From Volutella citrinella (Eukaryota; Ascomycota; Sordariomycetes; Hypocreales; Nectriaceae), in assembly GCA_034401135.1 (NCBI GenBank), contig JAWZSP010000001.1, positions 3,100,001-3,164,000 of the forward strand: a stretch of DNA of 64,000 nucleotides. The letters run 5' to 3'. Under the pieces are notes generated by a model that was not told the DNA's origin, did not search any database, and saw only the letters and a program-made list of their open reading frames with translations. This document shows positions 1 to 12,529 of this stretch, in pieces. The position numbers and the translations under genes were made by a program. Positions within the stretch are counted from its first letter, which is position 1, and each line of letters opens with the position of its first letter.

Positions 1-1294
1 CTCTCTCATTGGCAACTATTATCCACTCTAACCTGATTTAAAGGCGGATTATGCGGCGCCGTGTTTCTTGACGAGGGTTTCATCCAATTGATCGAATCCA
101 AGCTTCCTGGCCACACGTGGAGTGACATTTCACCAGAGGAGAGGCAGCAGGTGTTGAATGACTGCTGGGAACATGGCATCAAACGCCAATTCGAAAACAA
201 GCGACGAACTTGGCTAGTTGACCTCCCAGAAGTACTCGACCAGCAGCAACAGAGAGGCCTGAAACGTCGGAGAACCATAGAGCTGAGCTCGTAAGACGAA
301 AATGAGAGAAGAATGCCGAACATTATTTATTGACACGGATTTAGGAAGGAAATCTTCGGCGTCTTTGAGCCACTCGCTCGGAAAGTAGAGGCCCTGGTAC
401 GAAAACAATTCGACGCAATCCAGGAGAAATACCAGAAACTTCCCAAGGTACGCCTTTTTCTAGTTGCAAATGTTTAAAGACTAACATTTCAGTAGCATAT
501 CGTCTTAGTTGGGGGATTTGGACGCAGCCGATATCTCTTCAATCATATCCAAGCTGCATTCCACCCAACGACAGTCCTGCAATCCAGTGGAAACAAGCCG
601 TGTGTTTTGTCTATCACGCCTCCGATGGCGGAAGCTAACTTTTATGGTACAGGTGGACTGCCATTTGCCGTGGAGCCGTTACGCATCGGCTCACTTCACT
701 CAATCCATCTCCAGAGCTTGCTGTAAAAGTTGAAGCCAGGATCGCTCGGTCGAGCTACGGTATCAAATTGACGACACAATTTAACCGTGACAAGCATCTT
801 GAATGCGACAAATATTTTTGCGAAGTGGATCAGGAATTTCGAGCACAAAACCAGATGGAATGGTTTTTACGAAAGGTTGGTTCAGCTCTCGCATATCACA
901 AACTACGTTTATCTCAAAACATTCGCAGGGAGACAATATCATCGGAAAGGGGCCGATTCGAAACTCCTTCTGGCGACTCTATTCGGAGCCCATTGACCAA
1001 GTGACGGTAATAATATACTGCTCGTCCAATTTGCCGATCCCTTCGAGAAGGGACTCTTCGGTCCACAAGCTTTGCGAAATCCGGTTGAATAAAAGCATCT
1101 CATTGGACAGTCTCCCGACACGGACAAACAAGTTGGGTAAAGTATACCACAAACTTGAGTATGAAGTGGAGATGACAACGGACGGGGGGACTGTGGAGTT
1201 CACAGTCTATCATGAAGGCAAACGAGTCGCTGGGCGGAACGTCGAGGTGGAATTCGAATCGCCAAATGGGATCGCTCAACGCCATCTGTCATGA
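1..1294 (+). CDS. Hsp70-like (HSPA12/actin-like ATPase fold) protein, 3' part
   Basis: This is the C-terminal part of a fungal Hsp70-like ATPase; the 5' end lies left of the window. Bases 1-43 are the tail of an intron ending in AAG. My exons are 44-290, 345-447, 496-599, 653-875 and 929-1294 (TGA). The first exon opens with GLCGAVFLDEGF. The third gives HIVLVGGFGRSRYLF, the Gly-rich nucleotide-binding segment of the Hsp70/actin fold. The fourth gives NKPWTAICRGAV and the last ends near GTVEFTVYHEGKR. All introns are 48-54 nt. The intron at 448-495 must use the TAG acceptor, because the CAG three bases earlier would leave an in-frame stop. These proteins are often multicopy in fungi and some sit in stress or incompatibility loci; that role is not shown here. 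I see no inactivating change in the visible part. Confidence 0.85.
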
Positions 1295-1674
1295 GGCGAT
1301 TGCTAGCTGTGTTGCGTTACGCATCCAATGCGGACAAGCTAGACATCAGTCTTTGCATGCTTTATTTTACGGAGAATGATTCCTTGGCCTTTGCAGGAGG
1401 TTTACACAGCTGGAGTTGGCCAACCACGGAGGTGAGATCTTGCATCTCGCTTCTTTCAGGTGTTGAGATGCTACTTGGCAGCCATTAGCTACATAGATTG
1501 CTCGCAGTGCTATTTGTTCTTTCGTCAATCAATACCGGGAAACGGGATAAATGCAGACTCGCGATTGTGTGCCTAGCTCGTGCAGTGACCCAGCAGTTCT
1601 GATTTCTCTTCTATGGGAGTTCTCTCCCCTTATGATTCCGATAAACGCCTACGCTAGAAACTGAAACCCTCGTA
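1295..1674. other. Intergenic, convergent 3' ends
   Basis: This stretch lies between two converging genes. It presumably holds both 3' UTRs. I see no coding or RNA gene in it. Confidence 0.6.
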
Positions 1675-3244
1675 TCATGCTTCCTCCATCTTGACATCGC
1701 CGTCCTCAACTTGCTTGGGCTCAAATGTCTCTTTGGCAGCCACGCCGTTCACCTCCCTACCCTCCTGGGCATGGCGATACACCCTGACAACATTATCTTG
1801 GCCGGCGCTGACCATGGTCTCGCCATTGACATCAACCCAAAAGCAAACACCCTTGTGACCCTCGATACGCTGGAGGACCTCCTTGGATCGCACATCCCAC
1901 AGCACGATGCCGCCGTCTTCGCTCGCCGACGCGATAAACGGCTCCCCGCCAAGAACGCCGAAACAGCCGCCGACGGCAAACTTTTCATTAATGTGTCCCT
2001 GGTACGTCTTCTTGACGCTGCCGGCGACGTAGTCCCACAGCCGGATGCAGTTGTCGAGATTAAAGGCGAGCACGAATCGCCCATTTGGGGAAAAGCAAAC
2101 ATTTGCAACGGCGGGATTGTCGTCGTGGACCAGGGTCCGCAGACATTGGCCGGTCGATGTGTCCCACACACGGCTGTTTGTTTGAACGTTAGAGGTGACC
2201 TGCATACATGGACAGGAGAACTTACATCAGGCCGTCTGTGGAGCAGCTGACGACCAGTGTGCCGTCACAGCAAAAGTCGATACCGCTCACGGGGTCGCTG
2301 TGGGCGGGGAGACTTCGCATCAGCCTCCCGGCTCGGACATCCCAGAGGAACACAGCTTCATCGTATGAGCCGCTGGCAAGAATGTTGCCCTTGGGCGAGA
2401 AGGCAATGCAATGGATGTAGTTGTGGTGACCCTTGAGCGGTGCCATTTCCTGTCCCGCAGATGTCTTACGTGCCGTGGTTCTCGGCCGGCCGGTCACACG
2501 ATCCCAAAGGCGAATGGCTTTGTCATCGGAGCCGCTGGCAATGGTGTTACTGTCCGGTGTCCATGCCAGACAACTCACTCCAGCCATGTGGCCGACCAGT
2601 GTGTCCATATGTGCGCCGGTAGCCGCATCCCAGATCTTGACCGTCGCATCCGCAGATGCCGAGGCAATGAACCGGCCATTGGGCGATATGCGGACCTGGG
2701 AGACCGGCTTGGTGTGCCCGTGCAGGGCCAGCCGCGGCCGGTAGTTGGGCTTCGTTGGCTCTGGCGGAGGAGTAGGCCGCGCAGGCCTCAGCGAGAGGGA
2801 CGAGTCTGTGCGGGTGCGGTTTGTGGAGGTTGAGGAGCGAGAGCGAGAGCGAGAGCGGGTGGGCGGCGACCGCGAACGGGACTGCGACCGCGATCGAGAC
2901 TGAGAGCGGGTTCGAAGGCGAGTGTCAGAGCGTGTGCTGGACCTGGATCGAGAGCGGGATTGCGAGCGACGTCTGCGCGGGCTGTAGTACTTGTCGTCGG
3001 GGCCGTCGCCGGCGGGGCTGTCACTGATAGTGCTGTCGTCTCGCGGCGCCTGGCGGATGGAGAGCCGTCGCGTCGTTGACAGCTGTCGCGACGAGGGCGA
3101 TCGCGGGGCAGAGCTCCCTTCAACATCTGTAGTCGTTTCCTCGGCGGGCGTGTCGTCTGCGGCTGTATGCGATGTGTATGGCGGAGATGAATCGCCGTGC
3201 GTCTTTCGACGCTTTGCGCCGGGCAGGTCGCTACCTGCAGACAT
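1675..3244 (-). CDS. WD40 protein, Swd3/WDR5-type COMPASS subunit with RS-rich N-terminus
   Basis: The 505-residue product comes from exons 2226-3244 and 1675-2173, with a 52-nt intron (GTAAGT...AACAG) that restores DGLIRVWD. The first ~170 residues are disordered and contain many RS/SR dipeptides (about residues 90-140). About seven WD repeats follow, with typical endings such as ATVKIWD, KAIRLWD, EAVFLWD, LIRVWD, NCIRLWD and GIVLWD. The segment TGQCLRTLVHDDNP through YQGHINEKF matches WDR5/Swd3 order and spacing. WDR5/Swd3 is a scaffold of the COMPASS (Set1) histone H3K4 methyltransferase in the nucleus. The RS-rich extension is unusual for the core family, which is nearly all propeller. 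An alternative is a WDR5-like splicing-associated protein. The fold is certain; the COMPASS assignment is likely. Confidence 0.88.
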
Positions 3245-6200
3245 GCTGGGCTTTGATGATGCGTGGTCCGCTTGAGGCTACAGGCGCGGCAGGTATTTCG
3301 ACGTTGTTTGCCGCAAGGCTGAAAGAGTTCAGAGGCTCTATGGCTGAGCAGCTCAACCGTGGCGGGAGGCTGCCGCACCAGCCACATTTCAACAAGAGAG
3401 CGGGCACGGCAAGCCACTCCTGAGGATCCGAAGCTACCATGGCGGATCTTGGGGAAACCAGGGGAGCCGTCGACTACGCCGACGCTATTGGCAACATCGG
3501 GCTTTAAGTGAAATGAGGTTCGCCACCGGTATCCAGTCAACCAGTCAGACCATATTTTTGCCTACGGTGTGATCATTGATCGGTCAAAATGTCGATTGCG
3601 CAAACGTGAGTTGTTGGCGACAGTTTTAATGGGCTGAATGAGCTAGGTGGTACACTACGACAGTAAAATACACACTGTTTACCGGTCGAGAAGGGGATAC
3701 ACTTGGCTAATGACAGGCGTTGTCTCACCCCTTTCTGTACGAATGGCCCCGAGAGGCAGTAGCTTCCATTGCCTGACCAAAGAGCGACTGAATTCACTCC
3801 GGCCCTCACCACCCCTGAAGTGTAACCACTTCGTATCCAAGGCCGTGGACAGTGTGTTGCCGGCAGTAGTTCAGCCACATTTGCCGGTGGACAGGCAATT
3901 ATTACCGGATGTTTTGTCGTGTACCTGCAGTACGTAATCAATAGTCGCAACGCCAACGGACGGTCTTGTGCCACTTACAAGGGCAGCTGGCAAGAATAGA
4001 ATATGGAAATTGGCAACCGATTAGGGCCTGCTATTTTCAGTACGTCTGCTCGGCAGCTGGGAAGGCAATCGGGTAATTCGGAAGACCAGTCTCAAATGGT
4101 CAATTAGTTGCTGTCTTATGGGCTTGCCGTGAGAGTGGAATGGGACCAGGGTTTACTGGAACTCACCTTGGGCTTGGCATACTGCCAGGTTGTCTTGCCT
4201 GACTAGCTTATCACATTTCAAGATGCGAAATACATCCTACGTAGATTCGAAAAAGGGGAAACGAGCCCAGCAGCCCCGTAAGCGCCGGAGGCAGCGACTC
4301 TAGGCAAAGGAAAGCTACATGTACCTACTACTACAATGCACTCACCAGTAGAGCCGTCCGTGTCAGAAGGGCCCTGCTCACACTAGGCAGGTCTGGACTT
4401 TCAGACCACTCCCAGAAGAAACTGCTCTATGAACTGGGTAGGACTTGACGCCTCTGAAACAATTCTAAGAGCGCCATCTAATTAAGTCAAAAGGAAATGC
4501 CATGCAAAACTCCAGCCCTGTGGGAATCAGTAGGACAAGGCGCCAGGTCTGTGCGACTGCCGTTGGGCGACGGGGCGTTTGGGAATAGAGCTAATGGTGT
4601 AGCGCGCACGTGTGGCTAATGAAGTGGCGTAAGAGCTGAATGCACCTCTTCAGCCCTCGGGCTGTGCAACCAGTTGTGTTCTGCACTACCACGAATAAGA
4701 GTAGATGGAGGCAGTTAGTGCAACCATTGGCGTCCAGAACACATGCGTGCTGTTCCTTCGGCCCTGATAGTTGCTCACTGGTCGTCCAGTAGGCATGGAC
4801 ACGCTGGGTTGATGCTGGCAGTATGGTTCCAGTGAGGAGAAGCGCTGAGCAGAGGCGTCTGACAAAAAGACGAATAAGCGCTGGGTCGCAGTAACGCCTA
4901 ATCGCAGTGTGCCTTGCATTGCTCCTGCAATCTGCTCCACGGGCATAGCCGCCTAGAGAAAATCCTGCATGCATGCAGCCACAGCATCTCGCCCACGCAG
5001 ACTGTCTGGTGCACTGACATTGGCCAGGTGTGGGATGTGGACTACCGGCACGAGGCGGAGGGCCACTCCACTGGAAGGATCAGCGCAGATGACGCTGGTG
5101 AACGGCGACTATCACCACTCCCGGTCATCGTCGTCACGTCACGCTCTCGAACCGCTCATCACGGCGAATGCAACTGCCGCTCATGATGGCGAATTCGACC
5201 TTCACTTGCCCGACATGCCCGACATGCCCGATTTGCCTGACTCGGCCAGGACGATTGGAATATCTACTGCACCCTGCAGGCTGTAGGCTTCTGGCACATC
5301 AGGGGCCTGGACCACCCCCCAAAAAACTCGCAGATTAGATGAGCCCCTCCAGGATGTCTCATTGGGCCGCGATCTCAAAGTTGGGACGAAGGGAGGGGCC
5401 GTCACGCCCTAGGCCCCCCCAAGGGACCGCTCTTTTGTCGATGGGATCCCGGCTCGCTTCTGCGAAAGGACATGGCATGTTCCAGACGGGGCGGTGTCGA
5501 AGGAGCGTCTGAGGCAATTGTCGCATTCAGTGGACTCATTGTAATTAATACAGTGGTTTATCTTCTCTCTTACCGGGCTCCGCTCGGGACGGGATCTTGA
5601 AACCGCAAGGCAGGCGATGAGTGCGCAGTAATAATTACTGGTAGCCTGCAGATGCTGTCCTGCGAGGACAAGCCCCGGTAGGCTGAGGCGGCTAATCAAT
5701 CAACCCGGTGGCGTCGCTGAGAGGAATTGGCGACGGAGTACAAATGATCCTTTATTCAAGCTCTAGATGGGATATCCATGCATCAATGCTAGAGAATTTC
5801 TCACATGGATGACGGGAGGCCGGACGCGATGATGCCACCACGCGGCGCAACCAACGGCTTCTTTCCACTTTAAAGAGTTTGATGAAAGGTTCAGGAAAAT
5901 GCCAGGTACGTACCGCACAAACGTGCCCTTGCTTATGAGCGCCAGGCGTCTCTCGGTTGCTTCCAGATTGGGCGGCCAGAGGTGGCCGATATCCCGACGA
6001 CGATCACGGAATCCACCGTGCTGGTCCGAAGCTGGTAATGCCATCAGGCCAGTGCACAATGACGACGGCTGGACGCGTGGTATCGACGTAGCCTTACGGG
6101 CCGAGCTTGCCAAATGCTCCTCCGACTAGAGTAGCTCAACCATTAGGACTCTCACAACGGAGTCCCAAGGATGTAACACAACACCGTTGCCTTGTAGGCT

Positions 6201-8276
6201 TCATCTCGTTGCTACGGGTGGAGAGGCAAGGGCGAGATATCGCCGAAGAGTCATTTGGTGAGACCAGAACAGGGAAGGAGAAAGCCCTGGTGATTCACCA
6301 ACAGCTTGGGACTGTAACACTGCGCTGCCACCAGCGCACTGCATTGCCTACCATCAGATATCCCCGCGCCCTGACGGACACCCGGCCTGCCAGCTCCGCA
6401 TACAAGTGGAATTATGCACGGATTTCCTTGCCTTGCACACACACACACCAACACTGGGCGGTTGGCTCGATGCAGTAATTAGCCGGGCTCCGCCAAAAGA
6501 TGAGACCAGGGCTCTGCTGGCCCTCGGTATCCCCCAAAGAAGAAACGCTGTGGAAGACTCCAATTTGGGAGGGGGGCGGAGGCTGACGAGAGGCGATGGC
6601 TGCCAAAGGACCCCCAGCAGTCCGACCAAAGGGCTTCATCCCCTGGGGTAATTACTCGCTAGCCCTGGTTGGCAATCGCCAGCGCGGACCACCACAATGC
6701 AGAAGAAATTGCAATGCCCCTAAAAATCAAGGCCATCCAGCCCTGGAGTCTTGGGCCCCTGGGAGCAGGCGGCCTGTGCATCGCTTCGGTTGATGGTGAC
6801 GCATACGCTAATTACCCGCTGGCCAGGCGGTGTCATCAACCTGTAGCTAGGTACCGACCTCTGGACTCTGTGCCATCACCTGGCTGTCCTGAATTGGCTT
6901 GTAAGCACGGCGACCTATGGCCACCCGAATTTGGCAGTCCCCCTTCGCCGGCCACAACCTAAAGTTTCCGTTCCTGGGGCTAGCGACGCCAGCTTTCCCG
7001 AAATCAACGAGCTGGAGAGGGAGCTGAACGCCTTACGGGTGACCGAAGCGCCAATTGACTTTTGGTGCCGGGCGCCGGCCTGGAACCGCCAGGCGGCGGC
7101 TTTGTGAGCAAGCCCCAGCAGGGAAGCGCCACTCTCAGTGGTTGGCCCCTGGCCGTGGTGCAAGCTAACTGGCTCGGGCTGGGGACCTTCCAAGTAAGCA
7201 CCCATCAAGCTCGAGGCATGGACCAATTTGCCTTCCCGTCCAACCCGTTCAAGGTACCCAGCCCCGGCGACCTGCTAGCACGAGGTCAGCCGGCCGATGA
7301 TGGGTGGTAAGTGGGAGGTGGACGGTGCTCCGTACCGAGCACGTAATTAATGGAGGGCGCGAAATGACAGTCTCCGTTCCCTTTCGGGGCAGAGAGCGCA
7401 GTGACAGTGACAGGCGGCAACCACCACACCACTCCGGGTATCACACGCTCACCTACACGGCCAATGTGGTACTCACCCAGCACTGCCTTGCCGTCTTATT
7501 CACTACGCTGCGGCAGCCCTGCCTTCCTCTCCGTGACCAGCCGGATGCGCGGGACTGCAGATGGTCACGGCGCTCGACGCTGCCTTCATTGGCCTAGCTG
7601 TCATTCTTATTGGCCAACAGTCGAGGCCCATCACCAGTCCAGGCACACATCCATGGATCTCTGGCGAATTGATGGCGCACCAATCAAATGCGGAGCTCCC
7701 CTTAATCCTACGGTCTGGTACCAACCACACAGCGCCGGCGCTACTGTACCAAGAACGCAGTCGCTGGCGTACCTGCCTTAGCGCGGGTAGCACGGCCACC
7801 ATCATCCGTTGCCGACCCCTGTCGCTTTCCTTCCCTGGCAGGCCGTCTGGATCACTGGGGAATTTGGGGGGCAGAGCCCCCCCCTGCCGAGCTTCTATGG
7901 CCTGCTCTGCTCACACCCCCGGCCCATGTCTAGCTCTTTCGCCCCGCTGAGGGTCCGCCCTGGCTCTGGCACCCTGGCACTCGCGCTAGTGCACTGTCTG
8001 CCAGTGCCAGGCACACTCTCACCTCCCCCTCCGCCGTCTCTCGCCGGCATTTATGTAGTCGCCTCGGTCATCTACAAGCCTCCTCTCTTTTCCTCTTCTT
8101 CTTCTTCTTTCCTAACCCACTCTCAACATACCAGTCATTCCTTAGACTTTTGGCATCACGCCTCCCACGCTCTTTTCAGCACCCACCAAACTCAGCCTCT
8201 CACTCTCTTTACCCTTGCGGACTATTAACCTTCTTAAACACCTATTTGTGTAATACCTAAACCAAACAACGTCAAG
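3245..8276. other. 5 kb region without a recognisable gene
   Basis: I read this on both strands and see only short frames without family likeness, codon-bias continuity or splice-consistent extension. Its left end is the leader of the WD40 gene. Its right end (about 8000-8276) is a CT-rich leader, including CTTCTTCTTCTTC near 8095, before the GPI-protein start codon. The length suggests a large regulatory region for the cell-surface gene, or an RNA gene I cannot recognise. Confidence 0.5.
5209..5235. repeat. Three-unit 9-bp direct repeat
   Basis: Two exact CCCGACATG units are followed by one diverged CCCGATTTG. It lies in non-coding DNA and is probably a small slippage repeat. Confidence 0.6.
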
Positions 8277-9058
8277 ATGCTCTTCACCGCTCGTGCCGCT
8301 GCCTTCGTGGCTTTCGTTGCCGGAGTCGTTGCCCAGACCCAGGGCTTCAACAGCGTCTCCAAGCCCTCTAACTGGGAGAGCATCCCCGCTGGCAAGCCCT
8401 ACACCATCCAGTGGGCCCCTACCGCCGCCTACAACGGCCAGACCGTCACCATCTCCCTGATCGGTGGTACTGAGCAGAACCTCCAGGTTCCCATCAAGGA
8501 CATCCAGGGTATGTTTCTTCATTGCTACGCGCTAAAGTCTCAAATCTAACGCCAGTTCTCGCAGCCGGTGTCCAGAGCTCCGCTGGACAGTTCACCTGGA
8601 CCGTTGACGCCAACCTCGGTGATGCCAACGTCTACGGCCTTGTCGTCAAGCTCGAGTCCAACCCCGCCGTCTTCCAGTACTCTTTCCCCTTCAAGATCAC
8701 CAAGAGCGTCGATGAGCCCAAGCCCACCGTCAACGATGGCGTGAAGACCGTCAGCCTCTCCGAGGCCCCCGTGGTTACCGCTCCTGTCGTCCCCGTCGTC
8801 ACCGTCCCTTGCAACACCACCACCATCCCCGTCGCCACCAAGATCAACACCATCGTCGTTCCCTGCAACGGCACCTGCGCCCACCCCACCGGCGTCAAGC
8901 CCGTTGTTCCCACTGGCAGCGTTCCGGTCCCCACTGGTGGCAAGCCCGTTGTCCCTACCCCCATTGCTACTCCTCCTCCCGCCACTGCTGGCGCTACCCG
9001 CTTCGGCGCTTCCATCGCCGTTGTCGGTGGTCTCGTCATGGCTGCCCTTGCTCTGTAA
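8277..9058 (+). CDS. GPI-anchored cell-wall protein with Kre9/KNH-like domain
   Basis: The 241-residue protein is encoded by exons 8277-8508 and 8565-9058, with a 56-nt intron (GTATGT...CGCAG) that joins KDIQ to AGVQSS. It starts with a signal peptide (MLFTARAAAFVAFVAGVVAQ, cleavage near residue 20). An Ig-like KNH/Kre9 domain follows (SVSKPSNWESIPAGKPYTIQW to YSFPFKITKS). Next is a Pro/Val/Thr-rich stalk with two CN/CNGT Cys motifs. The hydrophobic end (IAVVGGLVMAALAL) is preceded by small residues, typical of a GPI attachment signal. Such proteins reach the plasma membrane or wall and are linked to beta-1,6-glucan; the enzymatic role is unknown. Strong C-ending codon bias suggests high expression, in line with the long upstream region. 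Confidence 0.9.
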
Positions 9059-10562
9059 ACGGAGCAAGTTGGTTTAGTTTGCTTTGGTTTCTACGTGGTG
9101 TCATGACCTCATGACTGCATTTAGAGGGTTAATCGTTTCTTCTGGTATGGAGCAGTCTGGGTATCAGGCATATTCGCGAACATACATGGATTTTCTACGG
9201 ACTTGAGAAAGGTATTCTGGATTGTTAATGTATTATGGAAAAACAGAAAAACCCACCTTGGGTTTATTTGTCTTGTTCAAACTCTTCTCACACGTAGCAT
9301 GCCCGTGTTCCTTGCGCTGCTATGTCGAATAGACATTTGACCCAGCCTATCTAAGCCCACGGGGATCGAAGGTGATTGATTGCCTCGACGATAAGTGTGC
9401 TCGTAGTCGCGTGAGCAGCGCCATTTAATTCCATGCTGAATGACAACGCTCTGGGGCCCTGGTCATCTGTCATCAGAGGAAAAAGCCTTTAAGCTAGACA
9501 TGGCTGTGTTTCACCATTTCGACCATGTTAATGCTTGCTGGTCCCACGATGGCATGGTTCGGAATCCAGCACAGACCCTGTCATCCAAGGAAGCGGGTTG
9601 TAATAATTAGAGGTGAGCATTGTTTGATGCCCCGCCGGCAGGCAGGCAAGGATTCAATAATTGCTCACTGCAGTGCGCACAATGTAATTACTTGGTGGTC
9701 GGGTTGGCGGGCTCCTCAGTCATCCTCCGTCCTTGCTCTGGCACACAGGAATGTTTCCGTTTCATCTTGAACATCCCGCTCCTCGTCGGCCGCCTCGCGC
9801 TGGAATGCAACAGGTGCGTGGCGAGGTCGTCGGGAGGGGCTTGCCAAGCAAACGTGTGGATATTTTTGCCTTCATGTTTCCAGTTCTACATACTTGGGAG
9901 GTAAGTTGGCAGGGTTGGTTGGTTGGCGAGGTTGGGAAGCTCCAAAATCAAGATGTTGTGCCGTTTCAACGAAGGAAGGGCCACCCACTACTAGGCAGTC
10001 GCAAGGATGGAGAGGAGAGCGAATCACAGGATGTGACGTCTGTGCGACCGCGTCGAATCATCGGTGCTTGCGGAATGTTTCGTTCAAGACTGATGGCCGG
10101 CATGACGTGGGTTGGCGTCATGCTGTGACGACATGATTGATGGCTCGACGCACGACATAGTGTCTCAGAGTGCCCATGTCACGATTGGTGCCGCAAAACG
10201 TCTCACGGCGACGCCCCAGAAGGTGGGGGTTGTAGATGGTGTAATCTCAAGAGCGTGGCTTGCGTGGGATGGTTCAGAATGAGGCAGGTATTGAGTGAAT
10301 GGTCTCAGATTGTTCGCAGAAAGCTATTACTCGAAGCACACTTCTGTCGTCGTCTATGCGACGGGATATCCAAAACTCCATACATTGATCCAACTCCATT
10401 TCCAAATTTCCCAATCTTGGCATCCTTCTACGTTTTCTTTCCGTAAAAAGCATTCTTAAAAAAGCATCATAAATGAAACTGACTGCTCGCTTTGTGACAT
10501 CTCTACCCAGTCTCCTTCTATCTATTGACTTCTCCATGTAAAAGTCTAGCCCTGCGTCCAAC
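9059..10562. other. Intergenic, convergent 3' ends
   Basis: This 1.5 kb lies between the 3' ends of the GPI protein and the nitrate transporter. It has AT-richer UTR-like stretches near 9100-9250 and 10300-10550. I see no convincing gene. Confidence 0.5.
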
Positions 10563-12181
10563 TCAGTGACCGCCGATCTGTCCCTTGGGCAGAGGCGGGA
10601 TCCAGCAAACAAGCAAGTTGAGAGCGATGTGCATGATGCCGATGACCCAAAAGGCCATGGCGTAGTTGGTTCCGTCGTTCATGAACCGGAAGATGATGGC
10701 GAAAATGACACCTCCGAGGTTGCCACCGCCGCCAGTCAGGCCGGAGAGGATGCCGTTGGCAAAGGGGTGGACGTGGGGCACCAGCGCAAAGTTGGCGCCG
10801 TTGCCAGCCTCGTGGAAGATGGACATGAGGACGATGAGGCCGACAAAGGTGCCAATGGTGCCGCCGTTGGCCTCGGACGGGTTGACCTTGCCGATCAGGA
10901 TGAGCAACGCGCCGGTCAGGATGCCGCAGGTGGTGATCCAGGCCTTCTTGTACCACAGATTGCGGCCCAAGTTGTTGTAGAGAACGTCAGCGATGACTCC
11001 TCCCAGCGGCCGGTTGATGAAGTTGAGGAATCCAAAGATGGCGGCGTAGTTGCTGGCCTGGGTCTGGTTCAGGTGGGGGAAGTTCTTCTTGAGGTACGAG
11101 CTCAGAATGGCATTGATGGCCAGCTCGCCACCGAAGGAACAGGCGTAAGTAGCGACGTGGAAGATGGTCTGGGGCGAGTACATGATAGGGAGGGCTTCTT
11201 TGAACGTGGGCTTCACAATGACTTCGCCCTTGGCAATCTCAAGTGCTTCGCCACGCTCGACGGTGTGCTCGTGATCGTGACCGTGCACGTTGTTCTCAAC
11301 ATTGGCATCCTTCACAGAACCATTTCCCTTCTCTTCATCGGTACCAGATCGGGAAGGGGTAGGGGTTCCAACACGGGTTGCTTCGCCTGAGCTGGTGATG
11401 CCCTGGGCCTCGAGGTTCATGCGGACGTCCTGGGCACGCTGCTCCCATGAGCCCGTGGGCGTGTCGGGGCAGAGAAGCAGCATTCCAACACCACACACAA
11501 TCAGGCAGATCAGTGGCACAATGAATGTAACTCTCCAAGCCTTGGAAGGGCTCAAGCCCTGTCGGGAGACCAGGGAGTCAAATACGGCGGGCATGATGAA
11601 GTAGGTGATGCCACCTCCAGCATTGCCCCAACCACCAGCGAGGGCATTGGCTGTGCCGACAACGTTCTTGTCAAAGAAGCCAGTGCACCACACCTGGCAG
11701 GGCACAAATGTGGCACCTAGGATACCGATGAAGAAACGCGAGGCGTAGAGACCGTTAGCGTCCTTGACAAGGGGGGCGAGTCCAATGGGGATGCAGCCGA
11801 TCAAGATGAGCGCTGCGTACACCCGGCGAGGGCCGTACTGGTCGCAAAGAGGCCCGGTGATGAATCGAAGAAAGAGAGTTGCCGTCAGTGAAACAATGTT
11901 GGAGTTTGCGATTTGGGCCGGGGTCAGGTGGAGGTCCTTTTTGATCGTGACGGTCAGGAGAGGGGGGAAGGTGTACCTGAAGCGAGGTCAGCAACACAAT
12001 CAGGGGGGACAGTTGGGATCGTTACTCACCATGCCCAAAAAGCGAGCATGAAGCCCATCCAGGAGAAGAAGAATACTCGGCCATAGAGGTTGATGGGGTT
12101 GAGCAAAGGCACGCTTCTCGCCTTCTTGTTGATGACGTTGACGTCCGGGGCCGCCCACAAGTGGGAGATCTGGAATCCCAT
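10563..12181 (-). CDS. Nitrate transporter, NrtA/CrnA (NNP, MFS) family
   Basis: The 521-residue protein has exons 12030-12181 and 10563-11976, with a 53-nt intron (GTGAGT...TTCAG) splitting the W codon of AFWAWYTFPPL. I chose the ATG at 12181 (MGFQISHLW), which aligns with short CrnA starts; the frame stays open upstream only to a TTG. It is a 12-helix major-facilitator protein for high-affinity nitrate/nitrite uptake with protons at the plasma membrane. Both NNP nitrate signatures are present: GGWGNAGGG (about residue 165) and GGGGNLGG (about 465). The long polar loop between helices 6 and 7, typical of fungal members, includes a His-rich HGHDHEH stretch. Residues [11 protein letters not shown] form the MFS loop 2-3 motif. 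No nitrate or nitrite reductase is in the window, so it is not in a visible nitrate cluster. Confidence 0.96.
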
Positions 12182-12529
12182 CTTGTTGATTGTTGCTGCA
12201 GTAAATGCTTCCAAAAAGCCTGGAGAAAAGACTTATTTAAAATGGAAGAGAGGGAAGAGTGGTGGTGCTCAAGCTGCTGCGTGTTGGTTTGGTGTTGTGC
12301 AATTTCAAAAGCGAAGCAATCGACAGATCTGCCCATATATAGGTGATGCTCGTACGGGAACAAGCACACAAATGCTCACATCAACGCTTGGATGATGGAT
12401 CTCCGGATTTTCAGATGGCCTCGCAGCAGACTAACTGGATGTAGAGAAGGGGATGGGGCCCTTGGGGTAGGGTGCAGCTCAGACGTCGACTAGCAGAGCT
12501 GTCCGACCGGAGCACGGAGATGCTCTAAC

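Noticed and set aside
2788..3540. 250-residue frame overlapping the RS-rich part of the WD40 gene
   Set aside because: It is an alternative reading of the same RS/SR repeats and lacks the WD40 continuation.
9540..9590. B-box-like GGTTCGGAATCC
   Set aside because: One base too many for a T-loop and no tRNA cloverleaf can be drawn.
10566..11390. 274-residue open frame opposite the nitrate transporter
   Set aside because: It is antisense to a conserved gene and mirrors its codon bias; no family likeness.
12182..12214. N-terminal extension of the nitrate transporter from a TTG
   Set aside because: The frame is open upstream but has no ATG; ATG at 12181 aligns with known short NrtA starts.
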